Of a stretch of DNA of 64,000 bases, positions 10,106 through 19,624 are shown piece after piece (position 1 is the stretch's first letter; each line of letters opens with the position of its first letter). Location of the stretch: the NCBI GenBank assembly GCA_012934845.2, contig WNNJ02000543.1, forward strand, positions 434,001 to 498,000. The letters are read 5' to 3'. The translations under genes and the position numbers were made by a program. The notes below the pieces were generated by a model that had not been told where the DNA came from, made no database searches, and saw only the letters and a list, made by a program, of their open reading frames with translations. The stretch is from Pomphorhynchus laevis (lineage: Eukaryota > Acanthocephala > Palaeacanthocephala > Echinorhynchida > Pomphorhynchidae).

Positions 10106-10720
10106 CTATGTTTCGGATGGAGAGTGATGTTTCGCCGTTTTCCTCGCGACGGCGTTTTTCGATGCGGGCTGAAGAGATTTGAGCGATTTCAGAAGGGGCG
10201 CGATCGAGGGAAAATTCGAGTGGTTGAAGATGACATGAGTTTGAATCGTTGAGAGAGGACAGTAAGACGCGTGAGAGCGATGCTTGAAAACAATTTTTAG
10301 GAGAGGGTGCTGGGAAGGATTAGATTGAGAAGATTTGTTTAGACGGATGAATGCGACAGGAGAAATGTCCTTGAAAAAGGATGGTTTATCCGTAGGAACA
10401 ATAGACGAGAGGATGGATCTGAAGGCGAAAACATCATGGTCCAGACGTGCTTGTGGAGATAAGGAGTTAGAAGGCGTAATATAAGTGACAATGACGCAAC
10501 GATCGCGAGAAGCAAAGCGCTTCCGTAAAGAAGGACGACTGACGTGAGTAGGTGAGATCACGATAGAAGCGCTGGCAGTTGATGATTTGGAGGGATTTGG
10601 TTTGACGACGGGAGACATAGAGGATAATGATAAAAAAGAGGGTGGCAAGCGATGTGAGGAAATATTATGAGTGGAAGGATAGTGGAGGTTGGTGGAGGTG
10701 ATTTTGATTGATGGATGCAA
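10106..10720 (-). CDS. ORF1 central/C-terminal part of family A, 204 aa
   Basis: The N-terminal half is rich in Ser, Pro and His. The second half has 'DRCVIVTYITPSNSL..QARLDHDVFAFRSIL' and 'SPVAFIRLNKSSQ..QHPLLKIVFKHRS'. This is the RRM-like layout of CR1/L2 ORF1 proteins, which bind the element RNA as nucleic-acid chaperones. LINE E ORF1 at 12756-13637 has the same 'RLNKxSxxNxHPxLLKxVF' signature. A frame change separates it from the zinc-finger N-terminus upstream (11042-10830). The assignment is by motif resemblance and position before ORF2. Confidence 0.65.
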   Translation of the reverse strand: MHPSIKITSTNLHYPSTHNISSHRLPPSFLSLSSMSPVVKPNPSKSSTASASIVISPTHVSRPSLRKRFASRDRCVIVTYITPSNSLSPQARLDHDVFAFRSILSSIVPTDKPSFFKDISPVAFIRLNKSSQSNPSQHPLLKIVFKHRSHASYCPLSTIQTHVIFNHSNFPSIAPLLKSLKSLQPASKNAVARKTAKHHSPSET

Positions 10721-10829
10721 GTTATTGGGAAACGAGACGGGAAGGACGGGACGTGGGGTGTCGGGGAGTTAATATGACATGGAATGGGAAGTGTATATGG
10801 TGGCAGGGTCGGTGGGTGGATAAAGGACA

Positions 10830-11042
10830 TTAGAAACGACGGGGGTAGCTTGAGTTGACGTGTTGGATGTTGGAAAGGTTGTAGATTAGTTTGTTGGCAC
10901 AAAAAACACATACGAAGTCTCCTTTAGCCTTATTCTTGTCGCAGGTGATTGTTGTCCAGACGCTGCAGTCGTGTATCGAGCACTTTACTTGCTGTTGTCC
11001 ATAGTTGGTGTCGGTCATAGTTGTTTTCTTACGTCCTCCCAT
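10830..11042 (-). CDS. ORF1 N-terminus of family A with a C4 zinc-finger motif, 70 aa
   Basis: It begins at the first ATG after the 13-bp tandem repeat. It contains 'CSIHDCSVWTTITC' followed about 15 residues later by 'FVCVFC'. This is a CxxxxC...CxxC arrangement with a conserved Trp, like the zinc-binding N-terminus seen in ORF1 of other CR1-like LINEs. LINE E has the equivalent 'CDSPDCKVW...FTCGFC' at 12540-12640. A frameshift cuts it from the rest of ORF1. Confidence 0.6.
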   Translation of the reverse strand: MGGRKKTTMTDTNYGQQQVKCSIHDCSVWTTITCDKNKAKGDFVCVFCANKLIYNLSNIQHVNSSYPRRF

Positions 11043-11045
11043 AAA

Positions 11046-11167
11046 CGATGGTTGCCGTCGATGGTTGTCGTCGATTGTTGTCGTCGATGTTTGTCGTCGA
11101 TGTTTGTCGTCGATGTTTGTCGTCGATTGTTGTCGTCGATGGTTGTCGTCGATGGTTGTCGTTGTAA
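11046..11167 (-). repeat. 13-bp minisatellite in the 5' UTR of copy A2
   Basis: About nine copies of a 13-base unit (plus strand GATGGTTGTCGTC with T/G variants) lie immediately before the ORF1 ATG at 11042. Because 13 is not a multiple of 3, all frames read through it as a 13-residue repeat. Its position matches tandem repeats in the 5' UTRs of LINE E and R5. Confidence 0.85.
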
Positions 11168-11240
11168 GATGTTTGTAATGTATTTACTTGAGATTGTATG
11201 TTTATTAGAAACCAAAATTTTCTAAATATTTGCCATTGCA

Positions 11241-11574
11241 GTGGGAGTAAAATTTTATTTATACAAGAGTATGATCTTTTAAGAATTTGTTTGCTGCAAA
11301 CATCGAGACCGATATAATCAAAGTTGTCGAGACCGATATAATCAACTCTAGTTGTAATTTCAGGCATTGTTAATTATTCATTATAAATCATTGACGCAGA
11401 GCAAAATCCACAGGAGAATTTTCCCCAGTAAGCATATGACAATCTGCGTGAGTAAAGGATACACTGGTCCAAACATTACAGCCCTCGACGTCGTATTCAA
11501 CTCGACGGGATACAAATTTAGATGGCTCTGTTCTTTTGTTTTACCATGGCCTCAAATAAATGTATAATTAATAA
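11241..11574. other. Non-coding spacer with a 19-bp direct repeat
   Basis: No gene is recognised. TCGAGACCGATATAATCAA occurs at 11303-11321 and again at 11327-11345, a period of 24 bases. The short frame at 11367-11567 resembles nothing I recognise. Confidence 0.4.
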
Positions 11575-12085
11575 CTATTGAAACTCCTTGTATGAGGAAC
11601 TTCTTCAATATTGTATCATCAAGTCCCTTTTAAACTCATTGTATGAGGAGCTTTTTGGTCAACATGTAGATTTCCCTACTCGTTTATCACTTTCTCAATT
11701 ATCAATACTGAATTTTGTCTAGTCTCGTTCGCTCAATAAAGTTCAAAATTTGTATGATAGTACTCCTATCAGCAATAGTGATCATTGTGTTTTGATTTTC
11801 GACGGCAACGTATTTGAAATGAGGTCTTGTGATAATGTCAAAAATGTATTGTCTAAACGTATGTGGCACTGTGTAGATAGATCATCACTTGTTGAGTATA
11901 AGTCTTTTATCTAATTTGAAACATAATTCTGACATCGATGAGCAATGATTCATGAGAAGTTGATGCATATTTATAATCGCTTTGCCCAAAAGAAGATTAT
12001 ACCAAACGATATAGTTATAGTCAATATCCGTGGTTTGAATCTGAATTGAAAATACTGATACGTAACCGCAATAGCCTTTACATGC
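11575..12085 (+). mobile_element. LINE endonuclease fragment (unassigned CR1/Jockey-like)
   Basis: In-frame pieces read 'HVDFPTRLSLSQLSILNFV' and 'STPISNSDHCVLIFDGN', which form the C-terminal half of an AP-like endonuclease with the SDH box. Linker sequence follows ('YPWFESELKILIRNRNSLYM'). Several stops interrupt it. It breaks off before the tandem repeat that starts LINE E, so it is a separate, older insertion. Confidence 0.65.
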
Positions 12086-12126
12086 CGCTTTGACTCAACA
12101 TATCGTTCTAAGTAAAGTGATTGTCG

Positions 12127-12298
12127 AACTAAAAAAATATACAACTATATACAACGATAACAAGTACAACGATAACGAGTACAACGATATTACAACGAGT
12201 ACAACGAGTATAACTCGTATTATTACGAGTACAACGATTACAACGATTACATCGATTACAACGATTACTTCAACGATTACATCGATTACAACGATTTA
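12127..12298 (+). repeat. 9-bp tandem repeat upstream of LINE E ORF1
   Basis: An imperfect array of ACAACGATT/ACAACGAGT/ACATCGATT units lies about 165 bases before the first ATG of LINE E (12462). It is comparable in position and in CGA content to the 13-bp repeat of family A and the 19-bp repeat of R5. Confidence 0.75.
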
Positions 12299-12461
12299 AC
12301 AGTGCGTAATATCCATCAACAACAAGTTTGAGAACTAATATACATACAAGAAAAATCTATTGAATTGAAAAACTAACAAACGATCATCACCACTGCGATC
12401 ATCAGGCGTCATCAAGAGGAAACAATATCTGCAATCTACAATTAGAACTCCGTCCTAATCA

Positions 12462-14104
12462 ATGGGACACAAGCGTAAAAATGTTGCTCAAGGTGAACAA
12501 CTTCAAAATGATGATCAGTCCTCTGAATTCTCGCGTCATGAGGTTGCATGTGATTCTCCAGATTGCAAAGTTTGGTAAGTTGTTGTGCCGACCAAGGATG
12601 TTCAGACTTTGCTTTCGAGACGATTCACTTGTGGATTTTGCGTATCAACAGTGAGACAGAATCATCAATGGGTCGCTGAGACCGGGTCGGATTTCGTCTA
12701 ATCGCCAGTTAAATAACCAGACACAAGTTATCTGCCAAAGTGTACCCAAGAAGCGATGACAAATGTTGGGAGCTGCAATAACTGTTTGACTCCTACCCGT
12801 TTTAAGAGGACATGGAGTGAAAGGGCTAAAGTCCAACCAGACAGCAGTGCCTCTGCCCCAACTGTGAATTATGGTACGGCGGTGCTGACAATAGATGTAG
12901 CAGCTAATCCTCACAAACCTGCTTTGCAATCATTAAATTGTTTGAAGTTAACAACATGCAGAACAGAGTCAACAAAAGATTATCAGGCTCTTAGTTCATC
13001 AAGTCCAGAAGCGTCCAATTCATCGCTAACGCTTGATCCCGCTTCAAAAGTTAGTCAAAGCATAAGAAGTTACCGGAAAGATATCGGTCTGACGACCAGT
13101 GAGAGTTATAGCTATAGCCGTGTTTTATCTCCACTTAACGAGGAAGAAATACTAACTTCCGGGAATCCTCATCTTATCAAGCCGCAGCTTTCAACCACCA
13201 CGATCAGCAGGCATGAGATTGAAAAAGATAACACGGTGTCCAGGGAAATGTTGAGGCAATCAACCACATATATGCCTAATCGCAGCAGTGATCGGCAGGT
13301 TAGTGCTGCTGTGTCCCGAGACGGTCTCGATCCTAAGAGGAATAATACCATGAATAAAACTGTTAATGACACACATGAACTTAGATCTATAAATGCTCCT
13401 GATAGAGGTCGATCGGTTCTTTTGGCAAACGTACCTGAATCTATTTTAGAGAATTCTCAAGAACGACTTAAAGACGAGATAGGGAGTCTTAGGTCGATAT
13501 TATCACATGTTCTATGTTCTTGTGACTCTGAAGTGGTTGGGAGCATGATATTAGTTGCTTTGTTCAGACTGAATAAGCGTAGTCCTCTCAATGACCATCC
13601 GCGTCTTCTTAAGGCCGTCTTTTGTGAACAATGCTGAGTTAATCCTTCATAATTCATTTCGCCTTAAAGGATCGAACGTTCGGCTCTTGAAGGATCTTGA
13701 TCCTACGGAGCGTAAGAGGCTCATTGCGGCTAGGAAAGAACTTAAGGATCGTGTTGCTCTCGGTGAAACCAACTTACATGTGAAAAATTTTCGGATGGTG
13801 AGGCGACGAATAAGAATTGTATGGAGCCCTTTAGTTTTGTCGCCTCGCGCAGATTCACAGATGTCGGAGAGCGCTCTCATATAGATCATTGCTGCCTATG
13901 TGATTTGGAATCTGATCTTTTCATGACAATGCGTGGAAATACTATTTGGAGTGATTAAAAAACAGAGCTGTAATATACTATACTGCAATATCCGAAGTAT
14001 AAAATGTAAAATAGATAAACTGAGATTTCGTGTTGACCAAAACAAGCCTAGTATAGTCGGAATTAGCGAATCTTGGCTGCACGGGGATGCCTTCCGCCTA
14101 GTCG
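12462..14104 (+). mobile_element. LINE E, CR1-like, 5' half
   Basis: Plus strand. The ORF1 N-terminus starts at ATG 12462 ('CDSPDCKVW', stop, then 'VVVPTKDVQTLLSRRFTCGFC'). The body of ORF1 follows at 12756-13637 and, in another frame, at 13591-13884. The ORF2 start lies at about 13933-14104 with 'CNILYCNIRSIKCKIDKLRF...PSIVGISESWLH', the endonuclease N-terminus. The element is cut at about 14104, where an inverted piece of family C begins. Breaks in ORF1 make this copy inactive. Confidence 0.75.
12756..13637 (+). CDS. ORF1 of LINE E, 293 aa
   Basis: A long, Ser/Thr-rich N-terminal region leads to 'RGRSVLLANVPESILENSQERLKDEIGSLRSIL', then 'ALFRLNKRSPLNDHPRLLKAVF'. This is the RRM-like core of CR1-group ORF1 proteins, which coat the LINE RNA. 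The C-terminal RRM portion ('KDLDPTERKRLIAARKELKDRVALGE') continues in another frame at 13591-13884, so one frame change breaks the protein. The zinc-binding N-terminus lies upstream, out of frame. The start at 12756 is only the first methionine after that break. Confidence 0.65.
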   Translation: MTNVGSCNNCLTPTRFKRTWSERAKVQPDSSASAPTVNYGTAVLTIDVAANPHKPALQSLNCLKLTTCRTESTKDYQALSSSSPEASNSSLTLDPASKVSQSIRSYRKDIGLTTSESYSYSRVLSPLNEEEILTSGNPHLIKPQLSTTTISRHEIEKDNTVSREMLRQSTTYMPNRSSDRQVSAAVSRDGLDPKRNNTMNKTVNDTHELRSINAPDRGRSVLLANVPESILENSQERLKDEIGSLRSILSHVLCSCDSEVVGSMILVALFRLNKRSPLNDHPRLLKAVFCEQC

Positions 14105-14924
14105 GAACCAGATGCGGAAAGGTCATCTTTTCTACCTTCTATTCCTAAAGGTGAAGACATTTGCCCACGTGCGTTATCTTTATTTTCTTCGGTACTGGCT
14201 AAAGCCCAGATTAAGCTTTTACAGGCTAACTTCATAGGGGTTACATTCTGTGAAGAACCTGATCGTTTTTTGATTTAGGAGCCTTCTTTAAATTGTTGAC
14301 CTTCCCTGATAGGGGTGAACGGAAGGACTCCGCCAGCTGATTTATCATATTCTTAATAAATTTCTCAAAGTGTACCATCGAGGCCTGATTCTTCTCTTCT
14401 ATGAGTTTGAGGATTTCTGCATCAGACAGCCTGTCTTCTTTGACGAACGAGACATCCTCCACAAAAGTCGCCGGTCTAGAATTAGGGCACCTGTGCTTTT
14501 TGATATATGGTCTAGGATTGGGCATCTGCGCCTTCTAACTGCGGGGGTGTTCCCCCCGCAGTTAGAGCAGTGTGGTTTATTCATGCAGTTTCCAGAGGGA
14601 ATAGTGGAAGTCCCTCACACCCCGCACTTCTTAGGTAGGGAACAATCCGACGCCCGATGCCTCTACTGGTGACACTTATTACAGTGGGGGTAGGTTAGAG
14701 AGTCGGTATCAATTAATGTAAAATTTAGGTTGTACTCCATGAAGGGGTTTGAAGTCGAGATCTTTTGTCGATCTCGACATCCATCGGTGTATTTCAGAAG
14801 GCCACAGGGATGGTTAATCCTTTTTTCCGATTATTAACCGAACACAAGATATATTGAATTCTTCTATATTAAAATACATCTTCGTTGAAAAGGAATGTTG
14901 GCATATTGTTAATTTTTAACGTAG
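14105..14924 (-). mobile_element. Family C LINE fragment (C1b): middle and end of ORF1
   Basis: Minus strand. It reads from the mid-ORF1 segment ('ATLKINNMPTFLFNEDVF'), through a CCHC zinc-knuckle region ('CSNCGGNTPAVRRRRC'), to the ORF1 end ('DDLSASGSD'). It matches copy C2 at about 16868-17660, which is in the opposite orientation. It is joined in sense to the end of C1a, giving the order ORF1, ORF2 start, ORF1 again. Many frame breaks are present. Confidence 0.65.
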
Positions 14925-16320
14925 CCATGATCGGCTTAGGGATGAATCGAGTAATGTCCTGGGGGAGGCGGATAGACCTCGTCTCCTGAAGGACTATAAC
15001 ATCTGCATCTCTACCAGATAGAAGTCTAAGGGCAGAAGCTCCTCCCGAATTCCACTGAAAAATGTTCAGTGAAAAAGGCTTACGAGCACTCTGCATTGTG
15101 TTAGGTCAGTTGGGTGGGATTGCCTCATCCCTAGACAGAGCTAGGGTCGGAAAGGTTGCCCTTCCAGCCACCAACTCTGTCCTGGGCGTGCACTTGCCCA
15201 CGGGCATTGTCTTAATTTCCCTGTGAAGCCGACTAGTCTTCTTCAGGAGTTTCTCGTTCTTTATGGGGAACGACGTAAACCGAGGCCTTCCTCTTTTTCG
15301 ATCTAGGTAAAGCATGCTGAGTTGAAACTCCCGGACTTAAATAAAGTGCAAATACCAAGGCGGAAACCATATTTTCCACATTTTTGATGGCAGAATGTAT
15401 CTTAACGTCCATAACACTCAGGATGTCCTTGTCTGTCATCCTTGGAGTCGCGCTAGAATAAGTTAAATCGGGTTTCTTGACTACACCACACCTTGAGAAG
15501 TTGTTCCGGTAATCTTTAAAGCATGCACATTTACGAGACCATGCTGGATGGCTCCCACCACAGTTTGAGCATAGGGCGGGTGAAACACACTTCTCCCCGG
15601 AACCAATACTTTTGCATGATGGGAGACTACAGACTCCGCAGGTCTTTGATCTGGAGCAGTTTGAGGCCCAGTGACCCCAATTATGGCATGTGTTACAGTG
15701 AGGTAGGTAAGATCCTCTGCACTCATAACTGTAAAGCGTAAGTTGTACCCTAAAAAGGGATTATATGAAGATTTAGCAAGGGTTTCGGCATGTCCGATAG
15801 GGGATGAACAGAAACCTACAGGAAGCGGAAATCCACTTTTACCCATGACAGACAGTAAGTTTGAAATTTTGTAAACTTTTTTCAGAACTTCGATATCATT
15901 TTCCTCTAGATGCGGAGCAAGATTGTTCACTTTGACATATGCCAGAATGGGTTTAAAGTGAATCGAACCCAGATGTTTCAGATTCGAATCGAAGATCTCA
16001 TAATCCTTCGCAATATCAGAGGTTACGAAGGAAATTTTTATTTCCGATTCATGAAATTTGACCAAATTGAACAAGATTTGGCTATTGGCACACTTAGCAA
16101 TAAATGGTCTTAAAAAGGCATTGAATAAATTGTGCCTTTCCAGAGGTTGTGACATTGAGATAACAATAAGGTTTTTAAGTTTAGGGATTAAGGGGAGTAC
16201 CCCCTCTCTCGACAAATAAACAGCAGAAAAATCACTTACTTGTCTATCAGGAATTGCATAGATCAACGCTTTACTTTTCGAAATGTCCATTTTGCTTGAA
16301 TTGTTTTATTTTAAAGCTCC
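14925..16320 (-). mobile_element. Family C LINE fragment (C1a): ORF1 and ORF2 start
   Basis: Minus strand. A gag-like ORF1 (16290-15481) is followed by its zinc-knuckle and C-terminal parts in other frames (15439-15106). The ORF2 endonuclease start comes next ('SLNIFQWNSGGASALRLLSGRDADVIVLQETRS', 15096 to about 14925). The element stops at the codons 'TRFIP', where C1b begins. The ORF1-zinc-knuckle-endonuclease order and the 'QWNxxG...LQET' boxes fit the I/Jockey group. Confidence 0.7.
15481..16290 (-). CDS. ORF1 (gag-like) of family C, 269 aa
   Basis: It opens with ATG near the 5' end of C1a. About 190 residues of a gag-like nucleic-acid-binding domain are followed by 'PFLGYNLRFTVMSAEDLTYLTVTHA'. 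In the neighbouring frame the DNA then encodes a series of CCHC knuckles ('CNTCHNWGHWASNC', 'CSNCGGSHPAWSRKC'), as in Jockey/I-type ORF1 proteins. A frameshift therefore removes the knuckles from this frame. In this family ORF1 binds the element RNA. Homologous sequence lies at 16497-17500 on the plus strand. Confidence 0.6.
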   Translation of the reverse strand: MDISKSKALIYAIPDRQVSDFSAVYLSREGVLPLIPKLKNLIVISMSQPLERHNLFNAFLRPFIAKCANSQILFNLVKFHESEIKISFVTSDIAKDYEIFDSNLKHLGSIHFKPILAYVKVNNLAPHLEENDIEVLKKVYKISNLLSVMGKSGFPLPVGFCSSPIGHAETLAKSSYNPFLGYNLRFTVMSAEDLTYLTVTHAIIGVTGPQTAPDQRPAESVVSHHAKVLVPGRSVFHPPYAQTVVGAIQHGLVNVHALKITGTTSQGVV

Positions 16321-16358
16321 GCAACTGATTAAATTTTCACCAAACATTCACTTGATAA

Positions 16359-16442
16359 AGTATTATCTATGTGTTAATGATCATAATGCAAATGTTCAAT
16401 ATGTGCATTATGTGTCGATGATCGTAGTACAAATGTACGATG
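16359..16442. repeat. Two tandem ~41-bp hairpin units between C1 and C2
   Basis: Two related 41-base units, each with its own inverted repeat (CATAATGCA...TGCATTATG and CGTAGTAC...GTACGATG), lie in the gap between the divergent 5' ends of C1a and C2. They may belong to the 5' UTR of family C. Confidence 0.55.
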
Positions 16443-18432
16443 CGCACATTACATCATTATTAAGCATATATTGCCGTTTCTCATATCACTGCCGAAATGA
16501 GTAAATTTAGCATGTCGGAGCGTTCAACGAACTCAATGAAAACTAATTTTCCTGCCAATGCAATAAATGAGGTTAGTAGAGATTAAGCTTCTCTTGAATA
16601 TATTCCGGAGGGAGAACTCCCCCGGTACCAAAATTATCCAACCTGGTGATCATCCAACTTTTGGTGCCTCGGAAAGGCAGAACATGTTCGATGTTTTTAT
16701 AAGAGGCTTTGCCGATCGATTTAAAAAAGTATATTGTTCAATGCTATTAAATATTATGAATCTGATATCAAAATCTTATTCTGTACTCCTGATTTGGCAA
16801 TATCGTACGTCGACTACTTTAAAAAGAGCATTCTGAACAAGGTATAATTGCTTTCGAACCAATCCTGGCAACAATAAAGATTAAAAATATGCCAACATTC
16901 ATTTCAGAAGAAGATATATCAGCCCTTTAAAGTGATTACAAAATCTCTAACGTTTGCTCTATAAAAGGGATTAAATGCTTCCCCATTCCCGTGGCGTTCT
17001 CCAATGCCCAGCAATTCTTTTAAGGGGTATAATTTGAGATTTTCAATAATCGAAACCGACTCACTACCGTACCCTCACTGCAACAATGGTCATCAGTGGG
17101 GCATTGGTTTGCAGGATGTTCTCTACCCCATAAGTGCGGTGTGTGGTACAACTGCTATACATCCTGGGTAGTGTGAAGGTAAGCCATTTTGCGCAAACTG
17201 CGGTGGTGCGCACCCCGCAAGGTCAAAAAGTTGTAAAATCTTTAAGGCATACCAAAAGAGACACAGGAGTGTGACAGCAAAATTGACTAGCTTCGTGGAA
17301 GCTGTCTCGTCTAACAAGAAAGACGACACGATGCTGGATACGGAAATTCTGAAACTTCTTGAAGATAAGCATCAGGCATCAATGATCCGCCTTGGAAAAT
17401 TGGTCCAAAATTAGTGGGTCAATTAGCGGAATCTTTCCGTTCTCCTCCTTCTGGGAAGACCAACAATATTAAGAAACCATCCAAATCTAAGAGTCGACAC
17501 GGGTCAGCGCTATGCATAGCCGCTCTGAAGCTTGCTAGGAAGGATTCGATCTGTGATGTGGCTAACGAGGGAAATGAAGATATTGCCCGTGGGCAAGCGA
17601 CTCCATTTGTCGTGACGGGAAGCGGTAAAGGTGACCTTTCCGCCTCCAGTTGCGACTAGGTGGAGGGCGTCCTACTTTGGTAACACTTACGCAATGGGAG
17701 GTAATCAAGGTTCTTTTTCACTGAATATCCTTCAGTGGAATTCAGGAGGTGCTTCTGCCCTTATTATTCTATCTGGTAGAGATGCAGATGTCATAGTCCT
17801 TCAGGAAACGCGGTCTATCCGTCTCCCTCAGGATATTACTCGATTTATCCCTAGACACATCTGCACCCACTTTACTCCTTACATAACCCACTTACTTCTC
17901 TTCATCTCAAGGTCTTTTAACCCTAGTGAAAAGCTCCTTAAGATCATCCCTCCTGTTAAACTACTCTTGTCCAGCCCTATCTTGTTTAGCTATATCACTT
18001 TGTAAGAACGGTAAGCGTATTAGCATAGCCAATGCCGGGCAGGATAAATACAAGAACCGTGACCTTCTTTTATCGAATATTGGGGAGCGGTTATGACATG
18101 TTACTTGGTGACTTCAACGACAGAACTAGTCGTTGGATTAATGTAGCGCTCAGCAGAGCAAGGATCGACTATCTTATTCATAAACCACCTTCCCCCACCT
18201 TTCATTGCTCTACAACAAATTCTCTCCTCGACATATTACTGCTACATAAGATGTGGTTGTTGAAACCCATTTGCACCGAGCAGTCGCGTCAACAACAGAC
18301 CACCTCTCATGACCTAATTCGCTGGCGGCTAGATGACGATACGTTGCTTAGAAGAAGATTTCACTTTAACCCTATTAGAGTGACCTTCTTTCAGGCAGCT
18401 ATCCAACTCTTTCCAGAATTAAAATTGAGAGT

Positions 18433-19290
18433 TTGACCGAATTTAATTCCTACCTCCCATCGCAAGCTACCGTGATCCTTTCGCCTACCTATAAAGGTAG
18501 AATATGCAATCCTACTTTAACAAAGCTCAAGGTCCTAGCTAAAATGTTACACCTTCCCAATCTTTCTGTTTCCGCCAGACAGATCCTCTCGAATGAATAT
18601 TGGAGCTCTAGATATAGGCTCCAGCTGAGCAGGGATAGGGCAAGCATTGCTCACCTAAACCCTTCTCAGGCTTCCTTCTGGAAGATATTCAAGAAGGATA
18701 AGTTTGTCTGCTGGAAGGATAGAGCCTTGGTTTGGATTGGTAGCATAGGCTTTGACAAAGTTTTAGAGGATTCACTTTCCTTACATAATTATGGAGCCTC
18801 TCAATCTCTCCAACCAATCCCGCCTTGGTGTGACTTCAGGAGTAGGGACTTATCTGTTACGGATATCCTTAACTCCTGGGCACCACTCCCGGGCACCTCC
18901 AAATCCCAAGCGCCACTCTCCACTCGTGTCTGTCAGCTTTTGGCATACAGTCAGAGAAAGGAGGTCGCCATCACAATGCTATTAGCCTCCCCGTCCGACA
19001 TAGCGGACATCAACATCAGCCGTCGAGTTTTTTTACCTAAAAAGAGATTAATCACTTGTCCTAAAGATCTGCGGCCTATCTCGATTCAAAACGCCCTCAT
19101 ATCCATCTACGAGAAAGCGCTTGCGCGTAGAATCCGCGTTCATTTATGTAGGCGTAATTTGATCCCACCGAGTTTTCATTGGTTTGTCAAAGGGCGCTCG
19201 GTCCATTCAGCAATTGGTGAAGTGCATCAGTTTTGTCAGGTTAATAATCATCAGCTTGCTGTGGCTATCTTTTTTTTCAGCTGCATTTGA
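18433..19290 (+). CDS. ORF2 linker and RT fingers of copy C2, 285 aa
   Basis: The frame covers the region after the endonuclease ('ARQILSNEYWSSRYRLQLSRDRAS', 'SVTDILNSWAPLPGTSK') and the RT fingers ('RRVFLPKKRLITCPKDLRPISIQNALISIYEKALARRI'). It ends just before motif A, where the reading frame shifts to 19184-19624. The same blocks occur in element D on the minus strand ('SESNIINCPKDIRLITISNSLNMIYERAIAGKI'), so C and D belong to one clade. Confidence 0.7.
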   Translation: MTEFNSYLPSQATVILSPTYKGRICNPTLTKLKVLAKMLHLPNLSVSARQILSNEYWSSRYRLQLSRDRASIAHLNPSQASFWKIFKKDKFVCWKDRALVWIGSIGFDKVLEDSLSLHNYGASQSLQPIPPWCDFRSRDLSVTDILNSWAPLPGTSKSQAPLSTRVCQLLAYSQRKEVAITMLLASPSDIADINISRRVFLPKKRLITCPKDLRPISIQNALISIYEKALARRIRVHLCRRNLIPPSFHWFVKGRSVHSAIGEVHQFCQVNNHQLAVAIFFFSCI

Positions 19291-19624
19291 CCGGATCTCC
19301 ATTCCCTTCGTTATCTCCTCTCTCAGGTCCCTCGGGTTGCCTGCGAAAATTGTTAAAAGCGTGGATATATTGCTGTACACCAAGCGGTTCTACTATGAAG
19401 ACGACCCTGATGCGCGTCAGTTCTACCCTATTACGGGTGTACCTCAAGGATCCCCACTTTCTCCTATCTTATATCTTGCTGCATCCATTGTACTATTCAA
19501 GAATTTTAAACGTGATCAACATCTAGTGGTATATGCTGATGATACCACAGCCTTGTTCTATGGATGCAGGTGCAGAGATGTAATATCTGACATCTGCCGT
19601 TTCTTTTTAAGATTAAAAGATTAG
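19184..19624 (+). CDS. RT palm of copy C2, 146 aa
   Basis: Contains the region after motif A ('AAFDRISIPFVISSLRSLGLP'), motif B ('TGVPQGSPLSPILYLAASIV') and the catalytic box 'LVVYADDTTALFYG', in a frame offset from the fingers region. All three catalytic-core blocks are recognisable. The C-terminal domain follows in another frame at 19680-20144. Confidence 0.75.
   Translation: MSKGARSIQQLVKCISFVRLIIISLLWLSFFSAAFDRISIPFVISSLRSLGLPAKIVKSVDILLYTKRFYYEDDPDARQFYPITGVPQGSPLSPILYLAASIVLFKNFKRDQHLVVYADDTTALFYGCRCRDVISDICRFFLRLKD

Larger units (their letters stand above)
7616..11240 (-). mobile_element. L2/CR1-like LINE family A, copy A2 (nearly complete)
   Basis: Minus strand, 5' to 3': a leader (11240-11168), a 13-bp minisatellite (11167-11046), ORF1 with a zinc-finger-like N-terminus and an RRM-like centre (11042 to about 10106), and ORF2. 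ORF2 has an endonuclease and linker (10065-8518), the RT palm (8330-7905) and part of the RT C-terminus (7856 to about 7616). The last roughly 500 bases, which are present in copy A3, are replaced by the scrambled scrap. Only a few frame changes separate the parts, so the copy is fairly young. Confidence 0.85.

Noticed and set aside
11015-11367. Repeat protein with DDKHRRQTSTT units
   Set aside because: It is only the translation of the 13-bp minisatellite in the LINE 5' UTR, and it reads open in several frames.
12645-12929. Minus-strand 94-codon frame
   Set aside because: It is a shadow of LINE E ORF1, which has recognisable motifs on the plus strand.
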